A stretch of DNA of 64,000 bases from Zooshikella harenae (GTDB lineage Bacteria; Pseudomonadota; Gammaproteobacteria; Pseudomonadales; Zooshikellaceae), in contig NZ_JAGSOY010000010.1 of NCBI RefSeq assembly GCF_018837975.1, positions 40,974 through 104,973 of the forward strand. Reading direction: 5' to 3'. Shown here piece by piece: positions 8,085 through 19,494 of this stretch. Below the pieces are notes generated by a model. It did no database searches. It saw only the letters and a program-made list of their open reading frames with translations, and had not been told where the DNA came from. The stretch's first letter is position 1. Each line of letters begins with the position of its first letter. Made by a program: the position numbers and the translations under genes.

Positions 8085-9683
8085 GTGCGCATCAATATGC
8101 CAGTTACTGAGAAAGAATTCAGCTACGATGAGAAAGCTAATCTGCTGTCTGTTACTGATTTGAATGGAGATATTACCTACGTAAACCAAGACTTTATCAA
8201 GGTTAGTGGCTTTAGCCAGGAAGAGTTAATAGGCCAGCACCATAATATTATTCGTCATCCAATGATGCCAGAAGAAGCCTTTGGAGATATGTGGCAGCAT
8301 CTTAAGTCAGGGAAGTCTTGGATGGGAATTGTCAAAAATCGCTGTAAAAATGGCGATCACTACTGGGTTGATGCCTTTGCATCTCCGATGAAAAGGCAAG
8401 GTGAAACGCAAGAGTATCAGTCAGTCAGAGTCAAAGCGCGACCAGAATATATCACACGTGCTGAAGCACTCTACAAAGCGTTAAAGAATAAACAGTCACT
8501 TCGGTTAATGCCCTTTTTCACCTTATCTCAAAAAATACTGACTGGACTATTAATTGTTCCTCTTTTAGTGATGGCTGGGCTATGGCTGCAAGGGCTATTT
8601 GATGCGACGGCTGTTCTGTTATTTTCAGGTATAGCTATTTTGATGTGTGGTTATGCCTGGTGGTTAATTAATCCTTTGCTTCAAGCAGCTGAAAATGCAA
8701 GATCATTTTATTCTGACCCTCTTGCACGCTTTATTTATACCGGACGTAAGGATGAAGCGGGAGATATTTTATTAGCGTTTAAAGCCTACCGTAATGAGTT
8801 AACTGCAACGATTGGCCGAATTAGTGATAGTGCACAAGGGATTGATAGTGAGCTTAATAGCTTACGTAAACGGATTCAAAATAATATGCAGGAAACTGAC
8901 TCACTGTTTTCGCAAATCGATCAAGTTGTAACTGCCGTTACGGAAATGTCGTCTTCTATTCAGGAAGTTGCGGGCAATGCGCAAAGCTCGTCTGAGCGGG
9001 TGGAAACGGTGAACGATGAAGCGCAGACGAGTAAATCTACGATCAATAATGCATGTGAGCAAATGCGTCGCTTACAGGTTGAAATTCAGGAAACCAATGA
9101 GTTTATTGATCAATTACAAGCGAACAGTGAAAACATTAATGCCATTGTTGATGTAATACGTAATGTGGCCGAGCAAACCAATTTACTGGCATTAAATGCA
9201 GCTATTGAAGCTGCTCGTGCAGGTGAGCAAGGCAGAGGGTTTGCGGTAGTCGCAGATGAAGTTAGAACATTGGCAAATCGTACTTATGAATCAACGGATG
9301 AGATCACCACGATTGTTAACCAATTACGAGATATGTCCTCTAAAGCCGCTGAGCTGATGAAAAAGTCTCAGCAAAGTGTTGGTGACAGTCTCGGTGAAGT
9401 TGAACAAGCCACTGAATCTATGGATCGCATTGCGCAGTCAATTGATGCGGTCAATGATATGAACCTGCAAACAGCCACTGCCGTAGAAGAACAAAGCTCG
9501 GTATCTGAGTCTATTAGTGAAAACGTTACGGGGGTAAGAGACCTTACACAGCTCTTACAAGAAAGTGTTGAGGAAAATGATTCCAGCTGTACTCACTTGC
9601 AAGCGTTAAGTGTGAAACTGAGTGGCATGGTGAGTCAGTTTTGGGAGCAGCGACTGACAAGAATCTCTCAGCGAAGAGGCTAA
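8085..9683 (+). CDS. aer: Aer-type PAS-domain energy taxis receptor
   Basis: Residues about 15-110 are a PAS domain closely resembling the FAD-binding PAS of Aer ([16 protein letters not shown]). Two adjacent hydrophobic segments (about 145-195) anchor it in the inner membrane. The C-terminal half is a methyl-accepting signalling domain with the invariant hairpin tip [24 protein letters not shown] at 8085 is chosen because GGGGG lies at 8074-8078, just before it, and the resulting start M-R-I-N-M-P-V-T matches the usual Pseudomonas Aer N-terminus. A TTG at 8070 and an ATG at 8097 are alternatives. It senses redox or oxygen changes and signals through CheA/CheW, which are not in this window. 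Confidence 0.9.
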   Translation: MRINMPVTEKEFSYDEKANLLSVTDLNGDITYVNQDFIKVSGFSQEELIGQHHNIIRHPMMPEEAFGDMWQHLKSGKSWMGIVKNRCKNGDHYWVDAFASPMKRQGETQEYQSVRVKARPEYITRAEALYKALKNKQSLRLMPFFTLSQKILTGLLIVPLLVMAGLWLQGLFDATAVLLFSGIAILMCGYAWWLINPLLQAAENARSFYSDPLARFIYTGRKDEAGDILLAFKAYRNELTATIGRISDSAQGIDSELNSLRKRIQNNMQETDSLFSQIDQVVTAVTEMSSSIQEVAGNAQSSSERVETVNDEAQTSKSTINNACEQMRRLQVEIQETNEFIDQLQANSENINAIVDVIRNVAEQTNLLALNAAIEAARAGEQGRGFAVVADEVRTLANRTYESTDEITTIVNQLRDMSSKAAELMKKSQQSVGDSLGEVEQATESMDRIAQSIDAVNDMNLQTATAVEEQSSVSESISENVTGVRDLTQLLQESVEENDSSCTHLQALSVKLSGMVSQFWEQRLTRISQRRG

Positions 9684-9739
9684 TTAGGTGATGTTAAATT
9701 AAAGAGGCTGGCTATCTGTAAAATAAGCAAATTAATGAT

Positions 9740-11728
9740 ATGACTGTTGTTCAAAAAATAGTAACTGGTTTTATCGCGGTTCTTTTTTTATTGCTGGCAA
9801 GTGCTGGTATGAGCCTACTTGAGTTAATGACGCTTAATAAACGACTTGAGTTTAGCACTCAACAAACACTCCCTACCCTTGTTAATCATAGTGAATTAAC
9901 CAATTATTTACTGCAAGCAAATAAAGCGCTGATGTTTTATACCAGCATGCAGGAAACGTCACCTCTGGCAACCATAAGAAGCGACTTTGATAGTGCTATG
10001 AAAAATTATGAGCACCATTATCAGCCGTTAATTGTGTTAGTTGAAGCTCAACCTTCCCTCAAATCAACACTTTCCAGTATTCATCAAGAAAATAAGCGCT
10101 TGACCGCATTAAGTGTTGAGCAGATGCAACGTCATCAAGCGATTTTAAACCTTAAGAAAAGCCTGGAGCAAAAAAAGCAAACATTTGCTGATGATCTTGG
10201 TTTTATGCAGGATGACTTGGTTTCGATTGAAGAGATGGCTGAGTCTAACGAGCTTAAGTGGGCAGCCCAATTTATAGCACAGCAATCTGCTGCAGTCTTG
10301 GCGAATATTGAACAATTATTATTAAAAGATAAGTCCAAAACCGTTCTGGAAATACGAAAAACCAATCAGAATATCATTGATAACTTAACAGCGCGCCTTA
10401 AGGTTGTTGAACAGCAGGATGCGGAAGCTCACAGCACGATAACACCCTATATTACGGTTTTAAAACAGGCGAATAATGCTGATGGGGGAATCGTTAATAA
10501 TTGGTTATCACTATTAACGTTACAGGATAAAAGTTATCAGTCAGTCAATACCATTACGCAACAATTGAATCAACGTTTAGCAGATCTTAAACAGGTCACA
10601 GAACACTTACAGCAGCAGGCTGCGGAGTCAGAACAGCAGGCTAAAGCCAATGCTCAGCGTGCTATTTATACAGTTGTGGGGATTGCTGTAGCCTCAACAA
10701 TTATTGCTTTATTGGTCACTCTGAGTGTCAGCAATAGCATCAAGCAGCCGTTAAAAGTCATGATGCTGTCTCTTGATACGATTGCTCAAGGGGATTTAAC
10801 CACAACAATTGCCATTAAGCGCCGCGATGAATTTGGGCAAATCGCCTCATCGGTTAATCACCTTACAGAAAATTTACGGCATTTGGTAAGCAATATTATG
10901 AATATGGCAACACAAATTGGCCAGGAGTCAGATAAGGCAACCCAGACGTGTGACAACACCAAACAGTGTATTGGCCAGCAAAGCCTGCAGTCTTCTTCTG
11001 TGGCAACGGCTGTAGTTGAAATGGAATCCGCAGTACATGAAGTGGCTAAAAGTGCTGAAACAACGTTAACTGAAGTGATTGCTGCCGATCAGTTGGCGAA
11101 GGATTCCCGAGTCGCTATGGACGAAAATATTCGACACGTTGAGCAACTCAATCAAGAAATTAATCGGGCTGCAGATGTTATCAAAGCGTTAAGAACCGAA
11201 AGTGACAATATCGGAAAAATTCTGGATGTGATTCGTGATATTGCTGAGCAAACAAATTTATTAGCACTGAATGCGGCCATTGAGGCCGCCAGAGCGGGTG
11301 AACAAGGGAGAGGCTTTGCTGTGGTTGCTGATGAGGTCAGGCATTTAGCCATGCGGACTCAGGAGGCAACCAACGAAATTCATAACATGATTTCGGTCTT
11401 ACAGGAACAAGCTCAACAGGCTGTGACAATTATGAACAGTAGTCAGCAACAAACCATGCAAAGCGCTGAGCAGGTGCGGGATTTTGCTGGTGTGATTAAT
11501 AACATGCAAAAAACACTGACTCAAATACATGATATGTCAGCACAAATTGCGGCGGCTGCAGAGCAGCAAAGTAATGTGGCTAAAGAAATCAGTGAAAATG
11601 TCGTTGAAATATCACAAATGGCTGATGTGGCCGTTGAAGATGCAAATAAAACGTCAGAAACCAGTAAAAATTTAGCGGCATTGGCGCACCAGCAAGAGTC
11701 TCTCGTCAGTCGGTTTAAAGTTCAATAG
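9740..11728 (+). CDS. Methyl-accepting chemotaxis protein
   Basis: The 662-residue receptor has an N-terminal membrane segment (about 7-30), a long helical periplasmic sensor (about 31-305), a second membrane segment (about 306-330), a HAMP domain (S-N-S-I-K-Q-P-L onward, about 333-385) and a cytoplasmic signalling domain. The hairpin tip [16 protein letters not shown] is intact. The sensor region is rich in Gln and predicted coiled helix, like four-helix-bundle or HBM-type sensors; the ligand is unknown. It lies 56 bases after aer and may share its transcript. No CheR/CheB docking pentapeptide is seen at the C-terminus. Confidence 0.9.
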   Translation: MTVVQKIVTGFIAVLFLLLASAGMSLLELMTLNKRLEFSTQQTLPTLVNHSELTNYLLQANKALMFYTSMQETSPLATIRSDFDSAMKNYEHHYQPLIVLVEAQPSLKSTLSSIHQENKRLTALSVEQMQRHQAILNLKKSLEQKKQTFADDLGFMQDDLVSIEEMAESNELKWAAQFIAQQSAAVLANIEQLLLKDKSKTVLEIRKTNQNIIDNLTARLKVVEQQDAEAHSTITPYITVLKQANNADGGIVNNWLSLLTLQDKSYQSVNTITQQLNQRLADLKQVTEHLQQQAAESEQQAKANAQRAIYTVVGIAVASTIIALLVTLSVSNSIKQPLKVMMLSLDTIAQGDLTTTIAIKRRDEFGQIASSVNHLTENLRHLVSNIMNMATQIGQESDKATQTCDNTKQCIGQQSLQSSSVATAVVEMESAVHEVAKSAETTLTEVIAADQLAKDSRVAMDENIRHVEQLNQEINRAADVIKALRTESDNIGKILDVIRDIAEQTNLLALNAAIEAARAGEQGRGFAVVADEVRHLAMRTQEATNEIHNMISVLQEQAQQAVTIMNSSQQQTMQSAEQVRDFAGVINNMQKTLTQIHDMSAQIAAAAEQQSNVAKEISENVVEISQMADVAVEDANKTSETSKNLAALAHQQESLVSRFKVQ

Positions 11729-11841
11729 TGCTGAAACTAATTACATAAAGTTGTCATTGGCTTCAGAGCAATACAACTTAGGTTGTACGTCAGTTATCAA
11801 GCAGAGATTGCAAAGCGTAAAAACATCTATTAGAGATGGTA

Positions 11842-12832
11842 ATGAAAGCATTAATAACAGCTTGGATTTGTATATTGTATTGCTCAATGAGTTTGGCCGC
11901 CCCTTTTAAACCGGCGGTTATTTATGACACTGCAGGTAAATTTGATAAATCGTTTAATGAAGCTGTTTATAAAGGTGGTGTTCGGCCACTTATGGAGAAG
12001 CACAGTATTAAGGTTCGCGAGGTTTCGCCAAAGTCAGAGACACAAATTGAAAGTGGGCTAGTCAAGTTAGCGAAACGGGGTTATCAACCCATTGTTGCTG
12101 TTGGGTTTTCGATGAAACCCCATGTTGAAAAAGTGGCTAAGGATTTTCCAGATATACAATTTACCATCATCGATGCCAAGATTGATTTACCCAATGTGCA
12201 ATCCATTTTGTTTAAAGAGCAAGAAGGTTCTTTTCTGGTAGGCGCCCTTGCTGCATTGACAACAAAAACCAATAAGATTGGGTTTGTTGGGGGGATGGAT
12301 ATTCCCATGATTCATAAGTTTGCGTGTGGCTATCAGCAGGGGGGCCAAACAGATCAAGCCTGACATTACGGTGTTACAAACAATGACGGGCAGTACACCA
12401 ATGGCATTCAATGATCCCGCTAAAGGTGCGAGTCTGGCTAAAACTCAAATTAAGGATGGTGTGGATGTTATCTTTGCGGCTGCAGGCAGTACGGGTATTG
12501 GTGTCTATGCTGCTGCTAAGCAAGGTGGAATATATGCTATTGGGGTGGACTCAAACCAAAACCATTTGCAGCCAGGCACAATGTTAACGTCGATGTTGAA
12601 GAATGTAGGGGTGGCAACGTTACAGACATGGTTGGAGGCTCAACAAGGTCAGTGGCAACCAGGGGTCAAACTGAAAGGTTTAAAAGAGGATGGTGTAGGC
12701 TGGGCTCTGGATGAACATAACCGGTCTCTGGTGAGTGAAGAGATGGAGGCTGAAATTAATGCACTTAAAGACAAAATTATTAGCGGCGAAATTAAGGTTC
12801 ATGACTATACTGATAATAATGAGTGTCCTTAA
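11842..12832 (+). pseudogene. BMP/Med-family ABC transporter substrate-binding protein, split by a frameshift
   Basis: Two overlapping frames (to a stop at 12361-12363, and from about 12320 to 12832) together encode one PnrA/Med-like periplasmic binding protein of about 330 residues. It has a signal peptide (S-M-S-L-A-A-P-F), F-D-K-S-F-N-E near the start, and the G-F-V-G-G-M-D-I-P segment before the break. The break is at a run of six G (12339-12344): removing one G restores Q-Q-G-A-K-Q-I-K-P-D across the junction, which is how the family reads. Both halves look otherwise intact, so this is either a recent inactivating +1 frameshift or a base-call error. Such proteins bind nucleosides or similar ligands; no permease genes are adjacent. 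The ATG at 11842 is preferred over 11836 for ribosome spacing. Confidence 0.8.
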
Positions 12833-12902
12833 GATGTAAGTATGTTTTGAATACTTATGGATGTAACTTGCTGCTTCATTGTCATTTCTCCAAGGAAAAT
12901 TT

Positions 12903-12927
12903 ACAGCCCGTTAGGGCTGTTTTTTTT
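12903..12927 (+). terminator. Rho-independent terminator after the BMP gene
   Basis: ACAGCCC (12903-12909) pairs with GGGCTGT (12914-12920) around GTTA, followed by a run of T to 12928. It serves the plus-strand gene ending at 12832. Confidence 0.9.
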
Positions 12928-13053
12928 ATGTATACTCTTCCCAATGTGGACTACCTTGTTTCCAGCACCTAAAAAAAGTCTATGATAGGTGATTTTGTAG
13001 AGATTTATGAATGATTCCGAGCTGCGTTTGTATATTTAGGTAGTGCTTGATAT

Positions 13054-15378
13054 TTAAGTCGTACTGGGGGCTGTAGATGTTGACTCTTCGGTATATTTGT
13101 TTAAAGTACTTTGTAGTTGTTTTAAGGTAACAGGTTTACTGATAAAACCACTCATGCCAGAAGAAAAACACTTCTCCTGCTCTTCTTGAATAGTATTTGC
13201 GGTTAACGCAATAATCGGTGTGTGATGATTGAGGTTTGCTGAGTCACCTCTTATTCTTGCGGTTGCGGTAAAGCCATCCATAACAGGCATTTGACAGTCC
13301 ATTAAAATGATATCAAATAAATCCACCTGACTGTATGCAAGGGCCACTTTACCATGTTCAGCAATGGTGACGTGACAGCCAAGTTTTTCGAGCATAGTGC
13401 GCGCTACTTTCTGATTAACTAAATTATCCTCTACGAGCAAGACATGTAAATTTAATGATGGTGTTTTTGATGGGACACTGTGTGCGGAGCGACGGCTAAG
13501 GGCGTAGCGCGTAATCAGTTCTTGTTGAGGGCTGGCGTGTAGACAGGCGAGTAACATCTGTTTAAGCACTTTTTTACGATAAGGGCGAACTAAATATCCC
13601 GTAAAACCAGCCTCAAGACATTTGTTTTTATCTTCTGCCTGGGGTTCAGCTGTAGACATTATCAGTTTACAGCTAGCGATATGGCTGTTGCTTTTGATGG
13701 CTTTTGCTAATGAAAAACCATCCATTTCAGGCATCACTTTATCAATAATTGCAAGGTTAATGGGACGCTTTTCATTACTTGCGGTGATCAATGTTGCCAA
13801 TGTTAACTCTGGATCTTCATGACTAATCACTTGTAATCCCCAACTACGCAGTTGATCAGCTGTGACTCTTAAGTTAAATGAGTGATCATCGACAACCAGT
13901 ACTCGTTGACAAGCCAGTTGTTTTTCTTCGGCAAGGGGGAGTATGGGTTGCTCTTTACTAACGTGTAAAACCAAGCTGAAATAGAAACGGCTACCTTTGC
14001 CTACTTCACTATCAACACAGAGTGTTCCCCCCATTAGTTTGACCAATTGACGACTAATCGCTAAACCTAACCCTGTACCACCATACAGTCGGGTTGTCGA
14101 ACTATCTGCTTGGGTAAACTGCTCAAAAATCTTTTGTTGACGCTCTTTGCTAATGCCTATGCCTGTATCCTCGACAGTAAAACTTAATTCGCACTGTTCT
14201 TGGATGCGGTGTAAACAACGAATATCAAGCCCGACGTATCCTTGATGGGTAAATTTAACAGCATTATTCATTAAGTTGGTGAGGACTTGCCGAATACGTC
14301 CTGCATCACCTAATAAAGAAGGAGGAACTTGATCATCGACATAACTGTAGAGAGCAATGGCTTTCTCTTGGGCTTTTATATTCAATAAGTCTGTTAGATC
14401 TTCCACTAAATCTAATAGGTTAAAATCAACATCATCTATATCAAGCTTGCCGGCCTCGATTTTAGAAAAATCTAAAATATCATTAATAATGCTGAGTAGT
14501 GCATGGGAGGAGGTATAAATAATATTGGTGTACTCAAGTTGTTCATGATCTAACTTGGTATTTTTTAAGAGTGATGACATACCAATAACCCCATTGAGCG
14601 GAGTTCTAATTTCATGGCTCATATTGGCTACAAACTCGCTTTTCTTACGGTTAGCCTTTTCTGCAGACATTTTAGCCAGTTGCATTTGTTTATAAGCATG
14701 TTGTGTTTTTTGTTGCATATGGTTGTAACTGTTTATCACATAGGCAAGCTCATCTTGGTAGTGTGTTTTTCGTTTAAGTGTAAGTGGTTTGAATTTTTTA
14801 TTGCTGAGGTCGCTAGTTCGCATTGATTCTGCAAGATCTTTTAAGTGACTGGTAATTAGCCAATAGACAATGAAAAAGATAAACGTTGAAACAATAAATG
14901 TTTTTACGCTTTGTGATGCGAGAACGATTAAGACTTTATCTCTGAGTCGTTGAAGTACCTGAGAAAGACTGGCTATGAGCTCTAATTCACCGAGTTTAAT
15001 TGGTTCGCCGTTATAATCCTGCTCAATTGTCCAATTACGAGTAATGGTATAACTAGATGAAGGGGTGCCTTGGGATAATGTTACCTCTCCATTTCTAATA
15101 ATCGCAATATATTCAATGTCATCTAACGAGTATATTGCCGCTAACTGAACTGCTAACTGCTCTTCATCTTCAACCCATAAACTGGCAGTGATAATAGGGA
15201 GATAACTAGACTCTACTTGTTTTATACGGTCATCGATGGCTGACACATCATTGTAATAGTCAACATAAAGTTGAAGTACTGTTATGCCCAGAGTCAGAAA
15301 AGAGCTTGCTAATAAGATCCAAAAAATTAAACGCTTGGCAATGCTATCTTTGAAAGGTTGTTTTGCAGGTACGTCCAT
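13054..15378 (-). CDS. Hybrid sensor histidine kinase with two receiver domains
   Basis: The 774-residue protein has membrane segments at about 16-38 and 156-178 enclosing a periplasmic sensor of about 115 residues, then a short HAMP-like linker. The HisKA phosphoacceptor is H255 in [11 protein letters not shown]. An HATPase domain follows ([25 protein letters not shown]). Two receiver domains come next, the first with [12 protein letters not shown] and the second with [12 protein letters not shown]. There is no Hpt domain, so a separate phosphotransfer protein is needed. The layout is BarA/GacS-like but lacks the Hpt and has an extra receiver. The adjacent divergent periplasmic binding protein could supply the signal; that is inference. 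Confidence 0.9.
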   Translation of the reverse strand: MDVPAKQPFKDSIAKRLIFWILLASSFLTLGITVLQLYVDYYNDVSAIDDRIKQVESSYLPIITASLWVEDEEQLAVQLAAIYSLDDIEYIAIIRNGEVTLSQGTPSSSYTITRNWTIEQDYNGEPIKLGELELIASLSQVLQRLRDKVLIVLASQSVKTFIVSTFIFFIVYWLITSHLKDLAESMRTSDLSNKKFKPLTLKRKTHYQDELAYVINSYNHMQQKTQHAYKQMQLAKMSAEKANRKKSEFVANMSHEIRTPLNGVIGMSSLLKNTKLDHEQLEYTNIIYTSSHALLSIINDILDFSKIEAGKLDIDDVDFNLLDLVEDLTDLLNIKAQEKAIALYSYVDDQVPPSLLGDAGRIRQVLTNLMNNAVKFTHQGYVGLDIRCLHRIQEQCELSFTVEDTGIGISKERQQKIFEQFTQADSSTTRLYGGTGLGLAISRQLVKLMGGTLCVDSEVGKGSRFYFSLVLHVSKEQPILPLAEEKQLACQRVLVVDDHSFNLRVTADQLRSWGLQVISHEDPELTLATLITASNEKRPINLAIIDKVMPEMDGFSLAKAIKSNSHIASCKLIMSTAEPQAEDKNKCLEAGFTGYLVRPYRKKVLKQMLLACLHASPQQELITRYALSRRSAHSVPSKTPSLNLHVLLVEDNLVNQKVARTMLEKLGCHVTIAEHGKVALAYSQVDLFDIILMDCQMPVMDGFTATARIRGDSANLNHHTPIIALTANTIQEEQEKCFSSGMSGFISKPVTLKQLQSTLNKYTEESTSTAPSTT

Positions 15379-15620
15379 GCAGTGTAAACCATAATTGATT
15401 TAATAGTTAATTCAATAGTAGGAAATGAATAATACCTATACAAGAAGAACTCCATATTAGTATAGGGCCAGAATGATTTGTTTATTTATTCATTTTAGTT
15501 TGTCTATAAGATAAGGCATGTACTATACATAGGTTATAAAGCTGTGCTCCTACTATATAATACATGCTTCTTGGGAGTGACAATTTAGGGAAAGAATTAT
15601 TTCTCATAGTGGATGGAAAT

Positions 15621-16397
15621 ATGTCTAAATTACTTCTTGTGATAAAGCGTGTTTGGCTCTGGGGCATTTTACTTGCCATGGTTTCTCATGCAAATGCTAA
15701 GGAAATCAATTACGTTGTTATTGCGGATCAAGCCCGCCCATTCCAGATAGAAAACAATGGGCATGACCATAGTGGTATTATCACAGAGATTGTTCAAAAC
15801 ATTTTTTCAGGGGATGAGTGGCAGCTTAAAATACATACTTTTCCTTATAAGAGAATGATAAGCATGCTGGAAAGTGGTCGAATTAAGCATTGGATCACCT
15901 ATGGATCACCAGAATGGAAAAGTGTGCGAGTACAGTCAGAAAATTTATCTAAATATCCTTTGGTGACAGTTAAGCATAGCTTACTAAGCTATCAGCAACC
16001 AGGTTTTAAATTTACCAAAATAGAAGACCTGTATGGTAAAACAGTCATAGCGTTATTAGGGTTTCTTTATCCTGGACTTGATCCTTACGTTGAAAATAAG
16101 AAAGTAAATGTAATGTGGGTAAAAGGCTACGAACCAGCATTTCGTGTACTTAAAAGGCTAAAAGACGACGCTTTTATTCTTGAAATGGCTTTCCGCTTAA
16201 AGTATAACCTTAAAAAGAATAAGGAACCATTTGATCAGTTTCAATTTCACGATTTCTCATTAATCATACCTGACTATCAAGTATATTTTGCATATTCTTC
16301 AGACATGGATCGAGAAACAGTTTCTTTTATGAATAAACGCTTGAAGGCCATGCATGATTCTAAAGCAATAGAGGCCATTGTTGCTCATTATGACTAA
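15621..16397 (+). CDS. Periplasmic substrate-binding protein of the SBP_bac_3 type
   Basis: From the ATG at 15621 the product is 258 residues with a signal peptide ending in V-S-H-A-N-A. The longer reading frame from 15564 would bury that signal, so the internal start is chosen. The mature part has the extracellular solute-binding fold typical of polar amino acid binders and of many orphan sensors (P-Y-K-R-M-I-S-M-L-E-S-G, then a W-I-T-Y-G segment). No ABC permease or ATPase gene is adjacent, and the gene is divergent from the hybrid kinase, so it may be an orphan sensory binding protein. Ligand unknown. Confidence 0.75.
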   Translation: MSKLLLVIKRVWLWGILLAMVSHANAKEINYVVIADQARPFQIENNGHDHSGIITEIVQNIFSGDEWQLKIHTFPYKRMISMLESGRIKHWITYGSPEWKSVRVQSENLSKYPLVTVKHSLLSYQQPGFKFTKIEDLYGKTVIALLGFLYPGLDPYVENKKVNVMWVKGYEPAFRVLKRLKDDAFILEMAFRLKYNLKKNKEPFDQFQFHDFSLIIPDYQVYFAYSSDMDRETVSFMNKRLKAMHDSKAIEAIVAHYD

Positions 16398-16523
16398 GTA
16401 TCTGACGGGCTTTTTAATATTTTAAGGAAAGAAGTCCATTTGTTTATAGTGTGGTATTGCTTGATTGAGAATAAGTTACACACAGAACAAGGATAATCAC
16501 CCAGGGCAATCGCATATAACTTT

Positions 16524-16757
16524 ACCTTTATAAAAGCCATTTTTTTTTCTAAAGCACCGTCTGCATAACGCCCTTCGAACACCCCGTGAATCCTTCCTTG
16601 GAGGCTTGATTGCCGCATCCTTGCGGCAATCAGTTCGGATGTGCATTATCCAGCCTTTTTCTACCACAGGTGTTCATTTAATAATAATTGAGGTATAGCA
16701 AAATGCAGGTTTTCAAGTGCTTGACTTAGTTTGTGAAACAGGTGCCGGAAGCACCGT
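16524..16757. repeat. Interspersed repeat of about 240 bp, copy 2
   Basis: This aligns with 1710-1959 along most of its length. It contains a perfect hairpin, GATTGCCGC and GCGGCAATC flanking ATCCTT (about 16608-16631), whose partner in copy 1 is degraded. Like copy 1, it fills the gap between two convergent genes. A 74-codon minus-strand reading frame that runs through it is composed largely of repeat sequence and is not a gene. Confidence 0.75.
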
Positions 16758-16766
16758 AAGCATTAT

Positions 16767-17819
16767 TTAAACTGGAGAAATGACATCCAACATATGACCG
16801 AGTTTAGTCGCCTTAACGGAAAGGTAACGTTCATTGAATACATTTTGACCTTCTTGTATAGCGACTCGCTCTACAACATTAATACCCACTTCTCTCAATG
16901 CTTTTACCTTTCTTGGGTTATTCGTCATGAGTTTCACCTTGTTAATATTAAGGTAATGAAGAATTCCCCTACAAAAGTCGTATTGTCTTAGATCAGCAGC
17001 AAAGCCTAATGCTTCATTAGCTTCAACGGTGTCAGCTCCTTGGTCCTGTAAATGATAAGCACGGATTTTATTCAGTAATCCTATACCACGCCCTTCTTGT
17101 CGTAGATAAAGGATTGCTCCTGTACCAGCTTGCGCTATATTTTGAAAAGCCCTACGTAACTGTGAACCACAATCGCAGCGTTTACTAAATAAGGCATCAC
17201 CGGTAAGACACTCAGAATGGAGTCTTATTAAAACGGATTCTTCTTCTTTCCAGTGACCGAATGTGAGTGCGACATGCTCTACGCCTGTGTCGGGGTCTTC
17301 AAAACCATGCATATTGAATATGCCCCAATCTGTGGGTAAATTAGCACTTTCAATAAAGTGAATTAGATTATAGGGGGGCGTGATACTTAGTTCTTGACGT
17401 AAGTTCATGAGTAAATGACCAAGCCGGTTTTTACCATGACCATCCCCACCATCTCCCCAGTAATCGTCTTTGAAAGAGTGCTCTGTGAGCGTATGTGGAC
17501 GGGTTGCGACTAACCAGTGCCCTATGGCATGGTTTTGTGTAAATTTCATTTGAAGAGCATCACGCATTACCGCTTCTTTTCGTTGATGCCAATCGGTTCT
17601 GACTTGTTCGTCGTATTGTTTGCCGAGAGCATATGCATCAGCAGGCGTGCGTGCATGGTGAATTTGCGCAACAATATTAGGGTTATTAAATTTTTGCGCC
17701 TGATAAAAGTGCTCTACTGTTTTCCAGGTCACTGCGCCATCGTTAATGGGAAAACGTGCAAAGTTGGATAAGTATCCATAAGGTGCTTCAGGTTCATAAA
17801 ATAGTATTGGATTTTCCAT
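16767..17819 (-). CDS. NADAR N-glycosidase-GTP cyclohydrolase II fusion
   Basis: Residues about 5-146 are a NADAR/YbiA-like domain (COG3236) with E36 in [10 protein letters not shown] and the Y-W-G-D-G-G-D-G motif; this family hydrolyses the N-glycosidic bond of reactive early riboflavin intermediates. Residues about 150-350 are a complete RibA domain, GTP cyclohydrolase II, with zinc ligands C204, C215 and C217 ([13 protein letters not shown]) and the R-Q-E-G-R-G-I-G-L segment. It opens the imidazole ring of GTP in the first committed step of riboflavin synthesis. The fusion couples synthesis with disposal of overflow intermediates, a logic known for this family in Vibrio and others. No FMN riboswitch was recognised upstream (17820-18203). 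No other rib gene is nearby. Confidence 0.9.
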   Translation of the reverse strand: MENPILFYEPEAPYGYLSNFARFPINDGAVTWKTVEHFYQAQKFNNPNIVAQIHHARTPADAYALGKQYDEQVRTDWHQRKEAVMRDALQMKFTQNHAIGHWLVATRPHTLTEHSFKDDYWGDGGDGHGKNRLGHLLMNLRQELSITPPYNLIHFIESANLPTDWGIFNMHGFEDPDTGVEHVALTFGHWKEEESVLIRLHSECLTGDALFSKRCDCGSQLRRAFQNIAQAGTGAILYLRQEGRGIGLLNKIRAYHLQDQGADTVEANEALGFAADLRQYDFCRGILHYLNINKVKLMTNNPRKVKALREVGINVVERVAIQEGQNVFNERYLSVKATKLGHMLDVISPV

Positions 17820-18203
17820 AAATCGATTCCATGGCCAATTAATGGGTTTTTGATGATGAGGTCGTTATTAACTTCTTACTTCGTATGAATAAATATATTT
17901 TGCATCCTAGCTAAGTTAAAACCACGTATCTTCCATGAAACCCTGACAACGAAAATAGTTATAAAAAATGTGATGCTTTATTAATGAAAATTAATAAATG
18001 CATAAACACAATTATATTAAACTGCTGCCTCGTTGATATATTTTTTTGGGTTATACATGGGATTTATATATCTATAGTTTATTGGTTTGATTGTTAATGA
18101 TCGGTGGGTTTTTGTGTTGATTTTTATCCGTTAAAAATATATTTAATTTAATTATGTTAGGCTTGAGTTATTAAAACGATTTTAACCGGAAATAATATCT
18201 TCA
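17820..18203. other. AT-rich intergenic region between rlmJ and the NADAR-RibA gene
   Basis: This 384-bp gap holds the likely promoter of the downstream minus-strand gene. I looked for an FMN riboswitch on the minus strand and saw none. No ORF or strong inverted repeat was found. Confidence 0.4.
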
Positions 18204-19064
18204 TTATTTTAGTGGACCAAAAAAGCAATGGCCAGAATACTCCATAAATAGTGAAACCAAACCATCCAGAATGGGTTGCATTTCACTAAGTACCACTGGT
18301 GGTACATTAATAAAAAGTAATCCACACCCTACCAAGCGATCATTAGGAAAAGGTTTTCTGACAACTAAGTCCATTTGCCAACATTGCATTGGTATAACTT
18401 GTTTTATTGTATTAAAAAGCTTAAAACTGAGATCTTCCTTATAATGGGGGTACCATAAAATTAGACTTCCCTCAGGCCACAGGTGATGAACAGTATTAAG
18501 CGTTAATGCAACTTTCTCATAATCTGTTTCCTGCTCATAAGGGGGATCCATTAACAATATGCCTGGTTTTCCCTGCCATTGCTGAGCAGTATTGGGTAAC
18601 CATGTATGACAATCACCTTGATAAAAATGGATTTTGGGTGCTGAATCCGATGTAAAAAAGCTATTTTCTAGTTCTTTTATACAATACTTCAACTGATTTA
18701 ATTCTGTAGCTTGCAAGTCACCAAAGTATAATTGATCTTGTGAGCGTAATAATAAAAATGCTAATGCTGGTGAGCCTGGATAACAATGTAGTGGCGTGTG
18801 GTGCTGGTTACATCGCAAGACGGTATTTTTCCAAGGAGCTAATAAAGGATGCTCACAAAAAGCAGAGGACCATAATTTACCTATTCCAGAGGACCAGTCT
18901 TGTGCTGCAGCTATTGAGTAGACACCTGATGCCGCATGACTGTCAATAAAGTAAAGCTGTTGGTGCTCAGCTCGAAACCGGGTTAATAAATGTGCTAAAA
19001 CCGTATGTTTAAGTGCATCACCATGATCACCTACATGTTGTATATGACGATATTGGTCAGTCAT
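18204..19064 (-). CDS. rlmJ: 23S rRNA (adenine(2030)-N(6))-methyltransferase
   Basis: The 286-residue protein starts with the family's Y-R-H-I-x-H-V-G-D-H-G-D-A-L-K-H-T-V block. It carries the SAM-binding I-D-S-H-A-A-S-G-V-Y region and the N6-adenine methyltransferase catalytic motif D-P-P-Y (in L-L-M-D-P-P-Y-E-Q). Length is close to E. coli RlmJ (280). It methylates A2030 of 23S rRNA. AAGGG upstream of the ATG supports the start. Confidence 0.9.
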   Translation of the reverse strand: MTDQYRHIQHVGDHGDALKHTVLAHLLTRFRAEHQQLYFIDSHAASGVYSIAAAQDWSSGIGKLWSSAFCEHPLLAPWKNTVLRCNQHHTPLHCYPGSPALAFLLLRSQDQLYFGDLQATELNQLKYCIKELENSFFTSDSAPKIHFYQGDCHTWLPNTAQQWQGKPGILLMDPPYEQETDYEKVALTLNTVHHLWPEGSLILWYPHYKEDLSFKLFNTIKQVIPMQCWQMDLVVRKPFPNDRLVGCGLLFINVPPVVLSEMQPILDGLVSLFMEYSGHCFFGPLK

Positions 19065-19494
19065 TAAGCTTCATTTCCCTTTGAGCAAGTACTGTTTCCA
19101 TCTTGCATTAAAAAACAATGGTAGTTTGGTGAAATGGTTAGTCGCTCAGTTGAGGCTACAGAAACCATCTGTTTTGGGTATCTTTCAATAGAAATGAATG
19201 ATTCAGCAATTGGTTATCATTGCAACAATAATGCTTTTGTCGTAAGTAACTTTATCCTTCATGTTAAGCCTAGTATTGGTTGAGTGAATGATCCACTTCC
19301 TGTTTTTTTATTAGTGAAGATGAATAGAGCTACAAATAAAATGTCATACAATTGAGGTTATATTGCTTATGACTATAAAAAAAATCTGGATAGAAACAAT
19401 CGTGCTTGGAAAAGTGTGATTTTTGTCACTAATATTGATTTGCTTTATCTGTCACTGAAGGGAAACCAGTGGATGTATCAGAGGGGGATTCAAA
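19065..19494. other. Intergenic region between rlmJ and the small-peptide gene
   Basis: About 430 bp without a recognised gene, between divergent transcription units. Two TGTCACT copies (near 19424 and 19451) lie just upstream of the peptide gene and could be a binding site. A 70-codon minus-strand frame at 19429-19641 is antisense to the peptide and was not accepted. Confidence 0.3.

Noticed and set aside
16394..16618. 74-codon minus-strand frame
   Set aside because: It largely consists of the interspersed repeat and has no conserved feature.
17820..18203. Possible FMN riboswitch before the NADAR-RibA gene
   Set aside because: None of the conserved FMN aptamer blocks is seen on the minus strand.
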